This document shows positions 23,101-30,917 of a DNA stretch of 64,000 bases, one piece after another. The translations under genes were made by a program, and so were the position numbers. The notes beneath the pieces were generated by a model. It was not told where the DNA came from. It searched no databases and saw only the letters and a program-made list of their open reading frames with translations. Each line of letters begins with the position of its first letter. The stretch's first letter is position 1. Origin of the DNA: Argyresthia goedartella (lineage: Eukaryota; Arthropoda; Insecta; Lepidoptera; Argyresthiidae); contig OX463815.1 in NCBI GenBank assembly GCA_949825045.1, positions 32,851,356 to 32,915,355 on the forward strand. Reading direction: 5' to 3'.

Positions 23101-26100
23101 CACATACGAGTTATAAGTAGGACTTGAAGCAACTACTAACATTATCAACGACATTTGACTTATATTAACCAATAACAAATAACTGCGAACTACGGGTATG
23201 CACTAAATAACGCTGATGAAACTAGATAATGTTACGACGTTGTCAGCTCAGAGGGATCAAAACGTTCGTACGTAGTTGCGAGTTACGTAACGCCACATAT
23301 TAGGACTGGGAATTACCTGGTAATCGGTAATCGTATTAGAGATTGTTAGCCGAGTTTAATAAGCCTGCTTACTGATTATGTATAGCTACATCAGATTTTC
23401 CTTAAATACATCACTTACGGATTAATCTCCGTACCGCATGCTAAATAATTTAGCTAGTGTAACGCACTCTGAGCGCCCCCTTTGAAATATTGTGCAACTT
23501 TATTTGCTACATTACTCTTGGCCCTTAGACAATTTTATTGTACTAAATCCATAAATTGTTTCCATTCCAGCTTCATCAGCACCCTCCTGACCCACGTACT
23601 TACACACCACCTCGGATGGGTCACCACAGTCAGTCCGTACGAAGTTGTTGAACAGAAGATCACAACAACAACGAACAACGACACAACAAACTCCCCGCGT
23701 TCCTACAACGCTCTGTGGGCCCAACTCAGCGACCTTTGCGGCAGCATAGGCATCCCACCCAGAGCGGCCAAAACCGTCATAAGTGGTGCCAACAACCAGC
23801 AATTCGTCAACCGACTTCTCCTAGTCTTAACTTATTTCGTGCGGTGCGGCGAGGTGCACAGAAGGGACTACGAATTCCAAGATAGCGATCCCATTCTTAG
23901 TCAACTTATTAGTGTTAAGCCTGAGATTCAAAAGAAGGATGTGAAAAGAGGCGATACGCCCGAGGTTCAAAAAAAGGAAACTGTCAGTAAAAGTGGCTTG
24001 AAGAGAACTGCAACTCAGAAAAGTTTTGTGAGTGTTAAGGATAAGTTACCTATGCTTGATAAAAAGGATAGTGAGTGTGTAGTGTCAGAGGTTAGTGTAA
24101 AGAGGACGACAACTTTAGCGAACTTGTGTGATACGCTCTCTACTGACTTTAAGGATTTTAGCGAACCGATGACTAGTCAAATCAAAAGAAAACCAACCAT
24201 CGTGACCTCGCTGAAATCAAACTCCAGTTCGAGTATAGATTCCTCAGAATCAGAGCCAGAGCAAAATGTAGTCTTCGTGTTGGGAGATGATGAAAAGCTG
24301 GTAGGGTTAAAAAACAAGTCGAACGGTGGAAAAAGCGTGAAGAAATCCACAAAAGTGTCAACCGAAGCGAATGACGTTACCATAGAGAACTGTGATCGAG
24401 AGAAATGCGCGCGAAACTCTGAGAGTCCGTCAAGGTGTTGCGGGCAGACGTTGCAACATTCCAAGACAATCAAGCATTCCGGCTTCAAGTTCGAGTTCGA
24501 CAAGTACCCCCAAATAGTCACCAACTACATGAAGAGCAAGAACCTGGAGATACTCGACCGACACTACATCGGGAAACCCGGGAATTTGAAACTGGACAAT
24601 TTCCATTTTGACCCGACTATAGTCCCTCCGATACAAGAAGACAAATGTGAGGCGTGCGTTAAATGTCAAATGATGGAAGCGACTCTTCAAACACCGACCA
24701 ACGCGTCAGAGTTGGAATACATGAATGATATACCGCGCCAAGTGGAACCCAACTACTCTTCAGTCACAAAATCTGATATCCCTACAATATCTCCAAAGTC
24801 TTTCGTGAGACAGAAGTGTGAAAACACGATCCTTGTTAATGTTACTGCAGCGGAGCCTATAGAAGAGAAGGAGATCGAGGATAGTAAACCGGAGGTGGGA
24901 GTGAGAGAGGTGATAGAGTTTCCGATGTGTCGGTCGGTCGGGCACAAGCGTGAGGTGCAGTCTGGCTTTGATGCCAGTTTGTTGGGAGGAGTCACCGACC
25001 ATTATGTACCTGATATGGTATTGCAAGGTGAGTCACAACATATATGCTACTAATGGCTGTATTCCCAATCAGTTGTCAGAGCAGCAAACACTCAAAGAAG
25101 CTAGCAAAATATGGGAGAGGAGCCTGTTGTTAATAATATACATGCTAAATCAGTTCATAAAATAATAATAACTTCGAGGTAACACATAAAAAATACAACC
25201 AATCCCCTTTTTCGAAGGTCTGCTAAAAAGAGAATCAGAGTCAATTTTAAGGGTTATCGCCAGACAGAACACTAATCCCATGATTCCTCGAAGTTATTGA
25301 TTGATTGAAGATAACTGACAACTTTTGATGTCTGTGACGCCAATTTTTCCGAGTATTCAAATGCTAGAGAGCTGTCATGTAATCCGTAACTTTTGCCATC
25401 ATAACCACATGACTAAGTTCTAACCTGACTTTTTTATAAGATGGTGTGTCCCTCGCCAATAAATACATTTACTAGTGGTCAAAGTGGTAGTTTATTTCTA
25501 GGTTAAACAATAAAAAATAAGGTTACCATCTTTGACGGCCGGGCTTAACTTAAAGTCTTACCTTTTAACTTAGCTTAGACAATAACTCTTCAGAACAGAC
25601 TCAGCGGCACAGTGAAATGGTGAAACATCCGGCGGGCCGTTGACCCCGCGTCAACTCGAGAGGAAAATGCCCCAAAATGGCGAATCCCCCGTATTTATAT
25701 GGCGAGGGAATCTTTCGAACATTCTAGAAGGCGGGTGACCCGCTACATCGACAAAAATTCCGAACTGTCATTTTACCGGACAAAAAACAAACTTGATGAG
25801 AACTATCAAAAATGATATAACTACAAAATAGAATAAAACTAAATATTGGTGTACAACCAAAACATTTGTCTCCTTACCGTTTGACAAGGTATTGATGCAA
25901 ATGGTATCAAATTAATAACCATAAATTATTACGACCCCGTTTTAAATACGAAAAAACCGATTATATACCATAAATATCTCGCACGGCAACTCCCAAGCCG
26001 CGCCACCTAGCGGGGTACCTAGCCGACGATGACAGCCGATGTTTAGATATCACCCCGATTTTATGACAAGTAAAACAAACAACTATTCAAGGCTGTTCGT

Positions 26101-27601
26101 TATGAAGTACCGAAACGGACCTAGAAAAATTCCAGGTCTACAATGTTGGGAATATCTATAAATGAACACGAACATGTTATGATCTTATATTCATAAAGAT
26201 TTGTTCACCACCCCAGGGACTTTAGCAGCGCCGAAGCAGTGGGAGGCGGAGTTGCGCAGGGACTTGGACCTGACGTCATACCTGAACAAGACTCTTGATG
26301 CTCCAGTACAAGCCATCGCGATTGTGGGAGACACCAACACGTGGTGAGCACTAACACTATAATACTGTTGCTCTCTGAAATCAAGAGACCTGTCAAGAGA
26401 GGTTAGACCAGACACGCCATAGGCATGTCAACAGTAGGCTATGCGTCCGTCTACCTTCTTTTTCTAAGCGAAACAAGGAGAAGAAGATTGTCGCATAGCT
26501 CTATCCCTACTGTTGACAGATGTCAAAAGCGACTTCTAAGAAGGGCTCCAATTAGTTTGATGATTTTTAGTTGCAGTTATAATACGATTTTCTGTGTTCC
26601 TGCAGGGAGGTGCGAGTCGTTAGTCGCGACGGCGTGGTTTCCAGCGGCATGTCAGCCCTGGTGGCCGCCATGTTGGACGCGCTGCCACTCATGCGCAGTG
26701 CCAGAGTGCCGGCCACGCAGGTACCATCACAGACGTGTCATACCATAGGTGTTCTGCAGTTACCGAACCGCTCAGTCGCTAGGACTGTTCTAACTGACAG
26801 TTTGTTAGTATGAAAATATTGACACGGTTGGCACTGAGGGTAACATGCGCACGCACATCTCTGTGGTGAAGCGATCGAGGCGTTGGCTTACAAGAGTTGT
26901 ACCTCCGGCAGGGTAGGAAAACTAAAAAGAAAAACGAGTCTTAATGTTAATATGTTTGCGGCGTCGCTGTACGACACAGATACCCTGTGTTGTGTAGCGA
27001 CTGGGGGTCGAGAAGCAATGTAGGTGCCTGTTATTAAATGAGTGCTCACGAGGGGGACGTAGATGGAAAAGTCGTAAGCAGAGAGTTTGACGGAAAACTT
27101 CCCTCTCGGGAGTCCGTACCTCTCTGGGGTATGCATCTTCGCGTACAAATTTTGCTTACATCTTAAATCGACGCGGTATAGGAAATTTCCTTATACAAGT
27201 ACTAAAACTACAATATGAAAGCTGATAATGAAATGCGCTTAAAAAAATGGTCGATTTTCGAACGGGACCTTCTTCGGGTAACGATTTTTAGTTTGTTTGT
27301 CTTCTAAATAGTTCAAACATTCTGATTTCGACTTTTCTATCCACAATCAGTCGTTTTCCAAACTATGTTATTTATTTAAAGTTGTTGTCCACAGTGCCTC
27401 TCCTTCCTCGAAGGCAAACTCCGCGAGTTCTGTGTTCTCTCCAAGACGCTCGCGGACATGCTAATGTCGACCGACTTCTGTGATATCGCCACGCTGACAA
27501 AATCGCTGAATATCGACATCAACGATGTACCGCTACTGATAGCGGTCGCGACGACACATTCACCGCTAGTGGCCAGGCGGTATGGCATCAGTTATAGGTA
27601 G
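2065..27601 (+). CDS. FNIP: Folliculin-interacting protein (FNIP), 13 coding exons
   Basis: FNIP binds folliculin. The heterodimer acts at the lysosome surface as GTPase-activating protein for RagC/D and feeds into mTORC1, TFEB and AMPK signalling. The join is 2065-2129, 3387-3576, 8047-8159, 8739-8902, 10124-10237, 10493-10632, 15730-15854, 17499-17639, 18241-18387, 23571-25027, 26217-26343, 26606-26720 and 27395-27601. It gives 3105 nt with all phases matching. Family landmarks in order are the N-terminal VRLLLFKECDWRGRKILFDS segment, LGEMIFGAVAINLKG (longin-type N domain), KLGLALLITV opening the middle domain, LLTHVLTHHLGWVTTV and YNALWAQLSDLCGSIG in the DENN-like part, LLGGVTDHYVPDMVLQG, and the C-terminal DVPLLIAVATTHSP. 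About 1034 aa fits the family. Exon boundaries are inferred without transcript data. No AATAAA was seen within 400 bp of the stop. Confidence 0.93.
2130..3386 (+). other. FNIP intron 1, no recognised content
   Basis: AT-rich after a GC-richer first 350 bp. I see no coding homology, repeat family or inverted-repeat element in it. Confidence 0.6.
3387..3576 (+). CDS. FNIP: FNIP exon 2
   Basis: Encodes residues about 22-85, including QVRLLLFKECDWRGRKILFD, the most conserved N-terminal FNIP signature. Acceptor ACACAG|G, donor CTG|GTGAGT. It ends in phase 0. Confidence 0.93.
3577..6311 (+). other. FNIP intron 2, first part
   Basis: Contains a CpG-rich patch at about 4110-4330 with a palindromic E-box TCACGTGA at 4175-4182 and several ACGTG-type motifs. 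The remainder, about 4340-6300, shows no recognisable genes. Short open frames there lack homology. Confidence 0.5.
6312..6898 (-). repeat. Lepidopteran GGTTCCGTACC repeat, copy 1
   Basis: Minus-strand copy of the noncoding family defined by a CGGTCAAGTGCGAGT-like head (here at about 6880), a CCGTGCCACC block and a tail with the CCGTCCATCCGTC tract and AGGGTTCCGTACC. Other copies in this window share the same block order. Confidence 0.75.
7356..7560 (+). repeat. tRNA-derived SINE fragment
   Basis: GGTCTGGTGGTTACACTC followed 50 bp later by the B-box GGTTCGAATCCC gives a tRNA-like head. The downstream part is repeat-like and ends near GGGGTTCCCCACGG. No closed tRNA fold. Confidence 0.5.
8047..8159 (+). 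CDS. FNIP: FNIP exon 3
   Basis: Encodes YKGPAADACALGEMIFGAVA and the following beta-strand region (INLKGVSLKIHIMDEPR), matching the family LGEMxFGSVAxxYKGSTLKIH block of the longin-type domain. Acceptor TTTTAG, donor AAG|GTAATC. Confidence 0.93.
8739..8902 (+). CDS. FNIP: FNIP exon 4
   Basis: Begins LMCTKLFTVP, equivalent to the family LMLSKVFTA, then a basic, proline-rich linker. It ends in phase 1 (DRGDS|G) and the phase fits exons 3 and 5. Confidence 0.88.
9069..9475 (-). repeat. Lepidopteran GGTTCCGTACC repeat, copy 2
   Basis: A full minus-strand copy in intron 4, from AGGGTTCCGTACCCG at the left to the head ACCGGTCAAGTGCGAGT (reverse complement) at about 9470. It includes the CCGTCCGTCCGTC tract and the AACAACAAATA block. 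Confidence 0.8.
10124..10237 (+). CDS. FNIP: FNIP exon 5
   Basis: Encodes GFYGEHSLHSSVSSTCDFFS and an acidic end, matching the DSG-containing serine-rich stretch before the middle domain. Acceptor CTTCTAG, donor CATT|GTAAGT. Phases fit both neighbours. Confidence 0.85.
10493..10632 (+). CDS. FNIP: FNIP exon 6
   Basis: Encodes a Ser/Asn-rich and basic segment containing SWQRRTFRNLSTKFDLSSSG, corresponding to the RRWRRS region of vertebrate FNIPs. Acceptor TTCCAG, donor CAG|GTAAGG, ends phase 0. Decayed copies of this exon follow in intron 6. Confidence 0.88.
10661..11265 (+). pseudogene. Decayed tandem copies of FNIP exon 6
   Basis: A 5' piece at about 10661-10690 (TTTGGCAACGTCGC) and a 3' piece at about 11131-11196 look like one copy split by a LINE fragment. 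The 3' piece still reads TKFDKSSNGNLLNVPT against exon 6 TKFDLSSSGNLLSVPT. A second 5' piece at about 11205-11265 (TTTGGCAATGTCGCACC) starts a further copy. No usable splice donor remains at the 3' piece, so these are relics. Confidence 0.7.
10691..11130 (+). mobile_element. LINE 3' fragment
   Basis: The plus strand encodes ARLQVAGRLLNALPCTIRD and then FSFE, the C-terminal pattern (RxxNALPxxIR...FxxxLK) of reverse transcriptases of jockey/CR1-group LINEs. It is followed by a TA microsatellite and an AATAAAG near 11101. It sits inside a decayed exon 6 copy. Confidence 0.55.
11380..11535 (+). repeat. tRNA-derived SINE (family B)
   Basis: The head GACCTCTGCGGC...GGTTCAAATCCCGGCTGGGG is followed by the CCAGGTCTTGAATG block and a GTGTCCTAGTGGG block. 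The same order occurs at 22791-22950 and, inverted, at 43979-44165. Confidence 0.7.
12359..12807 (+). repeat. Lepidopteran GGTTCCGTACC repeat, copy 3
   Basis: Plus-strand copy. The head ATCGTCAAGTACGATTC, AGGGTTCCGTGCC at about 12550, the TTTGTTGCTGTGGCGGC block and the GACGGACGGACTGACAG tract lead to a GAACCCC end. Confidence 0.7.
13118..13311 (+). repeat. Lepidopteran GGTTCCGTACC repeat, copy 4 (short)
   Basis: An internally deleted copy: head GGTCAAGTGCGATTCGG, then GAGTTCCGTACC, then the tail CCGTTTGGCACCC and GGAACCCTACAAA. It abuts the minisatellite directly. Confidence 0.65.
13312..15205 (+). repeat. 46-bp minisatellite, about 41 units
   Basis: Units of 46 bp, each containing CAGTCGACACAGGAGC and TAATGTAAGCGACTTA, joined by an AAACAAACAA linker with CTCTCAG or CTTGCAG variants. 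It lies in FNIP intron 6. Shared rare variants recur about 734-736 bp apart (16 units), so the array has a higher-order repeat. Confidence 0.95.
15730..15854 (+). CDS. FNIP: FNIP exon 7 (first copy)
   Basis: Encodes GCSNSSTSGTSDSLTSGTTN and then SKLGLALLITVPEPDD, the start of the FNIP middle domain (family IAIGVIFSL). Acceptor TTCCCTCAG in phase 0 matches exon 6. The donor AA|GTTAGT is non-ideal. Only this copy has a phase-compatible acceptor. Confidence 0.85.
15755..16415 (+). repeat. Four tandem copies of a 186-bp unit carrying FNIP exon 7
   Basis: Units start at 15755, 15941, 16127 and 16313. Units 1-3 are nearly identical, while unit 4 is diverged (for example AEPDYK for PEPDDK) and has a different donor, GTCAGT. 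The spacer between copies contains a SINE-like piece, CTCTGGCCCCACACTGGGAT. Copies 2-4 are preceded by CGTCGCAAG, which would splice out of frame. The long minus-strand frame over this array is a by-product of the 186-bp (62-codon) period. Confidence 0.9.
16576..17115 (+). repeat. Degenerate Lepidopteran GGTTCCGTACC repeat
   Basis: The head GGCCAAGTGCGAGTTGGAC is at about 16580 and the CGACGGACAGACGGAC tract is at about 17065. The middle is diverged. It lies in intron 7. Confidence 0.5.
17499..17639 (+). CDS. FNIP: FNIP exon 8
   Basis: Encodes DLIRKCVEHSPQLQALVCRL and then RLATLAAGGD, an amphipathic helix-rich part of the middle domain. It starts and ends in phase 2 (141 bp), so it is a symmetric exon. 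Acceptor TCCAACAG, donor TG|GTGAGT. Confidence 0.85.
17780..17907 (+). pseudogene. Tandem copy B of FNIP exon 8 with open frame
   Basis: Reads RCAEYSPHLQALVCRLRLAT and stays open to donor TG|GTAAGT in the same phase as exon 8. Intron sequence after it (GAGTGG...AGAGATAGATCGAAA) also matches that after exon 8, so exon and flank were duplicated together. The only phase-compatible acceptor (AAG at 17779-17781) lacks a pyrimidine tract. From there it would be 126 bp, a multiple of three. It could be an alternative exon or a relic. Confidence 0.75.
18014..18058 (+). pseudogene. Remnant copy C of FNIP exon 8 end
   Basis: Sequence AGCTGCCGTGGACGCC followed by AAGTGGGTCAGAGATAGATC matches the end of exon 8 and its downstream intron, but a 3' insertion destroys the donor. 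Confidence 0.6.
18241..18387 (+). CDS. FNIP: FNIP exon 9
   Basis: Encodes LSDLMYGPRLQPLWLNLVTE and then LADICSVLAAAD, corresponding to the family NLYTMPRIGEPVWLTMM block. Acceptor TCCTGCAG, donor CTT|GTGAGT. Phases fit. Confidence 0.9.
18480..18580 (-). repeat. tRNA-derived SINE (family B) fragment
   Basis: Inverted copy: CCGGGATTCGAACCCGGGA (B-box) next to TTGCTTCTGGC and CATCCAAGACTGGGG, the same blocks as at 43979-44165. Confidence 0.6.
19170..20380 (+). other. FNIP intron 9, unassigned stretch
   Basis: AT-rich sequence with short frames but no homology or repeat structure that I recognise. About 18960-19130 upstream resembles 54240-54450 in block order (GGCG-TACG-GAGACCT, then a TATGTATGT run, then a line of CTACTCA-CGGAT), so it is a diverged repeat. 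Confidence 0.4.
20384..20870 (-). mobile_element. LINE 3' end with TTCTA tail
   Basis: The minus strand encodes SSYYGKSIFNMSTRIFNKLP and ENKLKTLL-like residues, typical of the reverse transcriptase C-terminus in jockey/CR1-group LINEs. It ends in a (TTCTA)n run at 20384-20415, a typical simple-repeat LINE tail. Confidence 0.65.
20871..21090 (+). mobile_element. RTE-type LINE 3' end
   Basis: Plus strand encodes RPVGRPPARWSDDI followed by WMWLAQNRYREEAYAQQ, the well-known end of lepidopteran RTE-type LINE ORFs, and then a (GATGAT)n tail at about 21068-21086. Confidence 0.8.
21091..21170 (+). repeat. SINE head fragment
   Basis: GTGGCCACTGGTCCGAGG and GAGGTCCGAACCCTGGCTGG followed by an A-rich then T-rich run resemble the family B SINE head. 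Confidence 0.45.
22085..22470 (-). repeat. Interspersed repeat shared with 59680-60015
   Basis: Read on the minus strand it carries TTTCGGATGACAACTTAAGC, a GGTCCCGGCTACCATCGC block, a CAACCCGCACTGAGCC block and GGTGGGGACATTACTGGGC. The same blocks in the same order are found at 59680-60015 (+), and the first of them at 37920-37980 (+). The 185-codon open frame over it is a shadow. Confidence 0.7.
22612..22619. promoter_or_regulatory. TCACGTGA palindromic E-box, intron 9
   Basis: A perfect 8-bp palindrome matching the core of the CLEAR/M-box element. With the sites at 1907 and 4175 it is the third extended E-box in the FNIP locus. Functional relevance is unproven. Confidence 0.25.
22791..22950 (+). 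repeat. tRNA-derived SINE (family B)
   Basis: GACCTCTGTGGCCTTGCGG head with a shortened tRNA part, then ACCCAGGTCTTGGATGC, GTTTCTGGTTCCCACGAC, and GTGTGGGGCTAGAAGCAATG. Confidence 0.7.
23571..25027 (+). CDS. FNIP: FNIP exon 10 (largest)
   Basis: Encodes about 486 residues. It opens with STLLTHVLTHHLGWVTTV and YNALWAQLSDLCGSIG, the strongly conserved FNIP_M end, then LLLVLTYFVRCGEV. A long polar, low-conservation insert follows with serine-rich (SNSSSSIDSSESEPE) and Cys-containing (CEACVKCQM) stretches. It closes with SLLGGVTDHYVPDMVLQG. Acceptor CCATTCCAG, donor CAAG|GTGAGT. The variable insert matches the long regulatory loop of vertebrate FNIPs in position. Confidence 0.95.
25440..26146 (-). 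promoter_or_regulatory. Antisense heat-shock-like promoter, possible solo LTR
   Basis: On the minus strand a GAAnnTTCnnGAA array (25717-25729) is followed 18 bp later by TATAAATA (25692-25699). A donor-like AAG|GTAAGA lies near 25551 and an AATAAA near 25495. The order enhancer, TATA, polyadenylation signal over about 250 bp fits an LTR with heat-shock elements in U3. No LTR ends or target duplication could be fixed, so it may be another kind of captured promoter. Confidence 0.4.
26217..26343 (+). CDS. FNIP: FNIP exon 11
   Basis: Encodes an acidic amphipathic stretch and PVQAIAIVGDTNTW, equivalent to AVCIIADMDKW of the family. Acceptor CACCCCAG, donor TG|GTGAGC. Confidence 0.92.
26606..26720 (+). 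CDS. FNIP: FNIP exon 12
   Basis: Encodes EVRVVSRDG and GMSALVAAMLDALPLMRSAR, the FNIP_C helix. Acceptor CCTGCAG, donor CAG|GTACCA. Phase 2 in, phase 0 out. Confidence 0.92.
26930..27035 (+). repeat. SINE (family B) relic
   Basis: Blocks GGCGTCGCTGT, ATACCCTGTGTTG and GAAGCAATGTAGGTGCC in this order match the tail of the SINE at 22791-22950. Confidence 0.5.
27395..27601 (+). CDS. FNIP: FNIP exon 13 and stop
   Basis: Encodes CLSFLEGKLREFCVLSKTLA and INDVPLLIAVATTHSPLVAR, the conserved FNIP C-terminus (family DLPLLAAVASTHSPYV). TAG at 27599-27601 ends the protein eight residues after the motif. Confidence 0.95.
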   Translation, partial: CLSFLEGKLREFCVLSKTLADMLMSTDFCDIATLTKSLNIDINDVPLLIAVATTHSPLVARRYGISYR

Positions 27602-28400
27602 TCTATGTGGTGCGGACAGGCTCCAGTGTTCTGAACAAGGATGGAACTTTCACTAAGGAATTGTATCAGATGAACTTTTTTCTCTCTCCATACGTCATCG
27701 ATAACAGTTTGATCCTCTGGCAGCTCAGTTGTAAAAGTATATCAAAAATGTAATCAGCTTTACAATGAAAGTTGTTCAGAAAGATGTCATTGTTATAACC
27801 GCCCTGAATTATATGAGATAATGAAAATTTATCATTGATAAACAATGGTGCAATATCTGCTGGAGAGTGCTTACCGTAATTGGTTGTTTCCATATAGAGT
27901 GTAGTTGCCATATCTAGAGTTTACCTAGAATTTAAATTGCTTACAAAATTCCCGGTTATGGCATATAATATGGTGTAGCTCCTAATGGATGTATCACTCT
28001 AAAACTAAAAAGGCTGTAATACATTCAAGTATTTGACAACGCCACTGAATAAGATGTGGGCGTTGGTGTAATGTTAGGGCATCTCTAGTAATGCCATGGT
28101 CACAGAACTTTTGATGATGTTCGGTATTTTCTATTCTGGCAACTTACATAAATGTTTTAGAAACCTAAAAGGTGACTAGATTTTGTACGTTACCCCTCCC
28201 CTATTTATAATTGCTGTTAGAATACTCAGTGAGATTTTTACATAACTAATTAATTTGTATTTTTTGTTACTATGCTAAAGAGATATTTATGAAAGTTAGA
28301 GTTCAGAGATACTAGTATGGAATGGCTGCGTTTAAATCTACCTTCACATTTGCCTTTCGATGCCCTCCGACTACAACCCATTAGGACAAGGAGCTTCATG
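27602..28400 (+). other. FNIP 3' flank
   Basis: AT-rich. No AATAAA close to the stop and no gene seen. A semi-palindrome GGCATCTCTAGTAATGCC at about 28078-28095 resembles the perfect palindrome at 29799-29820 beyond the next array. Confidence 0.4.
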
Positions 28401-28486
28401 ATAAGTTCCCAATTCGACCACTTACCAATTAAACCACTTCCTAATTCGACCACTTTCCATATCGTCAACTTTTTACTCACATTTAA

Positions 28487-29715
28487 CCTTATAACTCCTC
28501 GGCAAGCTCCATAGAGTCAGCGCCGGTTTCTGAATTAAGAAATTCACTAACTTAATACTTAAATACCGTTCTGTCACGTTCTTTTTTGTGACATCTGCAG
28601 AGACAGCGATACCGATACCGATACCTTATAACTCCTCGGCAAGCTCCATAGAGTCAGCGCCGGTTTCTGAATTAAGAAATTCACTAACTTAATACTTAAA
28701 TACCGTTCTGTCACGTTCTTTTTTGTGACATCTGCAGAGACAGCGATACCGATACCGATACCTTATAACTCCTCGGCAAGCTCCATAGAGTCAGCGCCGG
28801 TTTCTGAATTAAGAAATTCACTAACTTAATACTTAAATACCGTTCTGTCACGTTCTTTTTTGTGACATCTGCAGAGACAGCGGTACCGATACCGATACCT
28901 TATAACTCCTCGTCAAGCTCCATAGAGTCAGCGCCGGTTTCTGAATTAAGAAATTCACTAACTTAATACTTAAATACCGTTCTGTCACGTTCTTTTTTGT
29001 GACATCTGCAGAGACAGCGATACCGATACCGATACCTTATAACTCCTCGGCAAGCTCCAAAGAGTCAGCGCCGGTTTCTGAATTAAGAAATTCACTAACT
29101 TAATACTTAAATACCGTTCTGTCACGTTCTTTTTTGTGACATCTGCAGAGACAGCGATACCGATACCGATACCTTATAACTCCTCGGCAAGCTCCATAGA
29201 GTCAGCGCCGGTTTCTGAATTAAGAAATTCATTAACTTAATACTTAAATACCGTTATGTCACGTTCTTTTTTGTGACATCTGCAGAGACAGCGATACCGA
29301 TACCGATACCTTATAACTCCTCGGCAAGCTCCATAGAGTCAGCGCCGGTTTCTGAATTAAGAAATTCACTAACTTAATACTTAAATACCGTTTTGTCACG
29401 TTCTTTTTTGTGACATCTGCAGAGACAGCGATACCGATACCGATACCTTATAACTCCTCGGCAAGCTCCATAGAGTCAGCGCCGGTTTCTGAATTAAGAA
29501 ATTCACTAACTTAATACTTAAATACCGTTCTGTCACGTTCTTTTTTGTGACATCTGCAGAGACAGCGATACCGATACCGATACCTTATAACTCCTCGGCA
29601 AGCTCCATAGAGTCAGCGCCGGTTTCTGAATTAAGAAATTCACTAACTTAATACTTAAATACCGTTCTGTCACGTTCTTTTTTGTGACATCTGCAGAGAC
29701 AGCGATACCGATACC
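28487..29715 (+). repeat. 137-bp tandem array, nine units
   Basis: Units begin at 28487, 28624, 28761, 28898, 29035, 29172, 29309, 29446 and 29583 with few substitutions. Each holds TGTCACGTTCTTTTTTGTGA, which can form a TGTCAC/GTGACA hairpin, and a GATACC triplication at the unit end. Confidence 0.97.
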
Positions 29716-29798
29716 AGTCCATTACCGCTCTTACGCGCGGGGCATCGCGATTTTGAACCTTATGCCATAGTGATAAAATTCAAAACTTATAACGGGAA

Positions 29799-29820
29799 AT
29801 GGCATTTCTAGAAATGCCAT
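29799..29820. repeat. 22-bp perfect palindrome
   Basis: The inner 18 bp read GGCATTTCTAGAAATGCC and the symmetry extends two bases further on each side. It sits just outside the 137-bp array. Confidence 0.8.
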
Positions 29821-30412
29821 GGTATAGTGAAATTCTCAATTCAGAAATCGGATGTGAGTATGGAGAGAGAAGGTTGGTGAAGTGAAGTGGGTGTTCGCCC
29901 TTGACTTCAGACAATAAGCTGACGATATGGGAAATGGTCGAATTGGGAAATGGTCAAAATGGGAACTTGCAATTATATTATGAACCCTATAATAATGGGA
30001 ACTTGATGAATTGGCACAAAAATTAAAAGCTGACAAAATGGGAAGTGGTTGAAACGTATCAAAGGCAAATTTGCAGTACGATTTACGTCTCGATGATATG
30101 TAATAAGATAAGAATGGTATATAAGGTGTAGTTTGACTAGAACGCGACTTTATAAGATTTTCTCTTAATTAAATTGTGGGAAATTAAATTAATCATGGTA
30201 TTTTAAATTATACAATATAAATTATCGTATAACAATTTTAAAGAAATGTTATTTTATGAACGTGTAATATTTTTACAATAATATTTTTTCACATTGAAAC
30301 ATAACTTTTATTTTTCTTAACAATATGTGATAGGCTATTAAATTATTCATCCAATTTCAAAACAGTCGGTTTTTTGAATAGATGTGTTGTGTTGGAACCG
30401 TTAGTAGTTTGC

Positions 30413-30917
30413 GGTTACCCGCACCGGGACCACATCGTGCGGGGTGCGGGCGGGAGCGGGGTGAGGTAACACCCGCACTGGGACCACATCGTGCGGGGTG
30501 CGGGGTGCGGGCGGGAGCGGGGTGAGGTAACACCCGCACTGGGACCACATCGTGCGGGGTGCGGGCGGGAGCGGGGTGAGGTAACACCCGCACTGGGACC
30601 ACATCGTGCGGGGTGCGGGGTGCGGGCGGGAGCGGGGTGAGGTAACACCCGCACTGGGACCACATCGTGCGGGGTGCGGGCGGGAGCGGGGTGAGGTAAC
30701 ACCCGCACTGGGACCACATCGTGCGGGGTGCGGGCGGGAGCGGGGTGAGGTTACCCGCACCGGGACCACATCGTGCGGGGTGCGGGCGGGAGCGGGGTGA
30801 GGTTACCCGCACTGGGACCACATCGTGCGGGGTGCGGGCGGGAGCGGGGTGAGGTTACCCGCACCGGGACCACATCGTGCGGGGTGCGGGGTGCGGGCGG
30901 GAGCGGGGTGAGGTAAC
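30413..30917 (+). repeat. GC-rich minisatellite with G-quadruplex motif, nine units
   Basis: Nine units of 53-61 bp, each with GGGACCACATCGTGC followed by a G-run block (G4, TGC, G3, C, G3, AGC, G4) and GAGGTAAC or GAGGTTACC. Longer units carry an extra GGGGTGC. The G4-type motif is on the plus strand. Surrounding DNA is strongly AT-rich. Open frames on both strands over this block are artefacts of its GC content. Confidence 0.95.

Larger units (their letters stand above)
28408..30056. mobile_element. Foldback-like element enclosing a tandem array
   Basis: The left flank (28408-28470) and the right flank (about 29920-30056) are imperfect inverted repeats built from short subrepeats such as AATTCGACCACTT and CCATATCGTC (left) against GACGATATGGGAAATGGTCG (right). 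Between them lies the 137-bp array. No coding capacity and no target duplication were found. Confidence 0.5.

Noticed and set aside
28487..29715. CRISPR array
   Set aside because: The units are contiguous 137-bp repeats without unique spacers, in a eukaryotic context.
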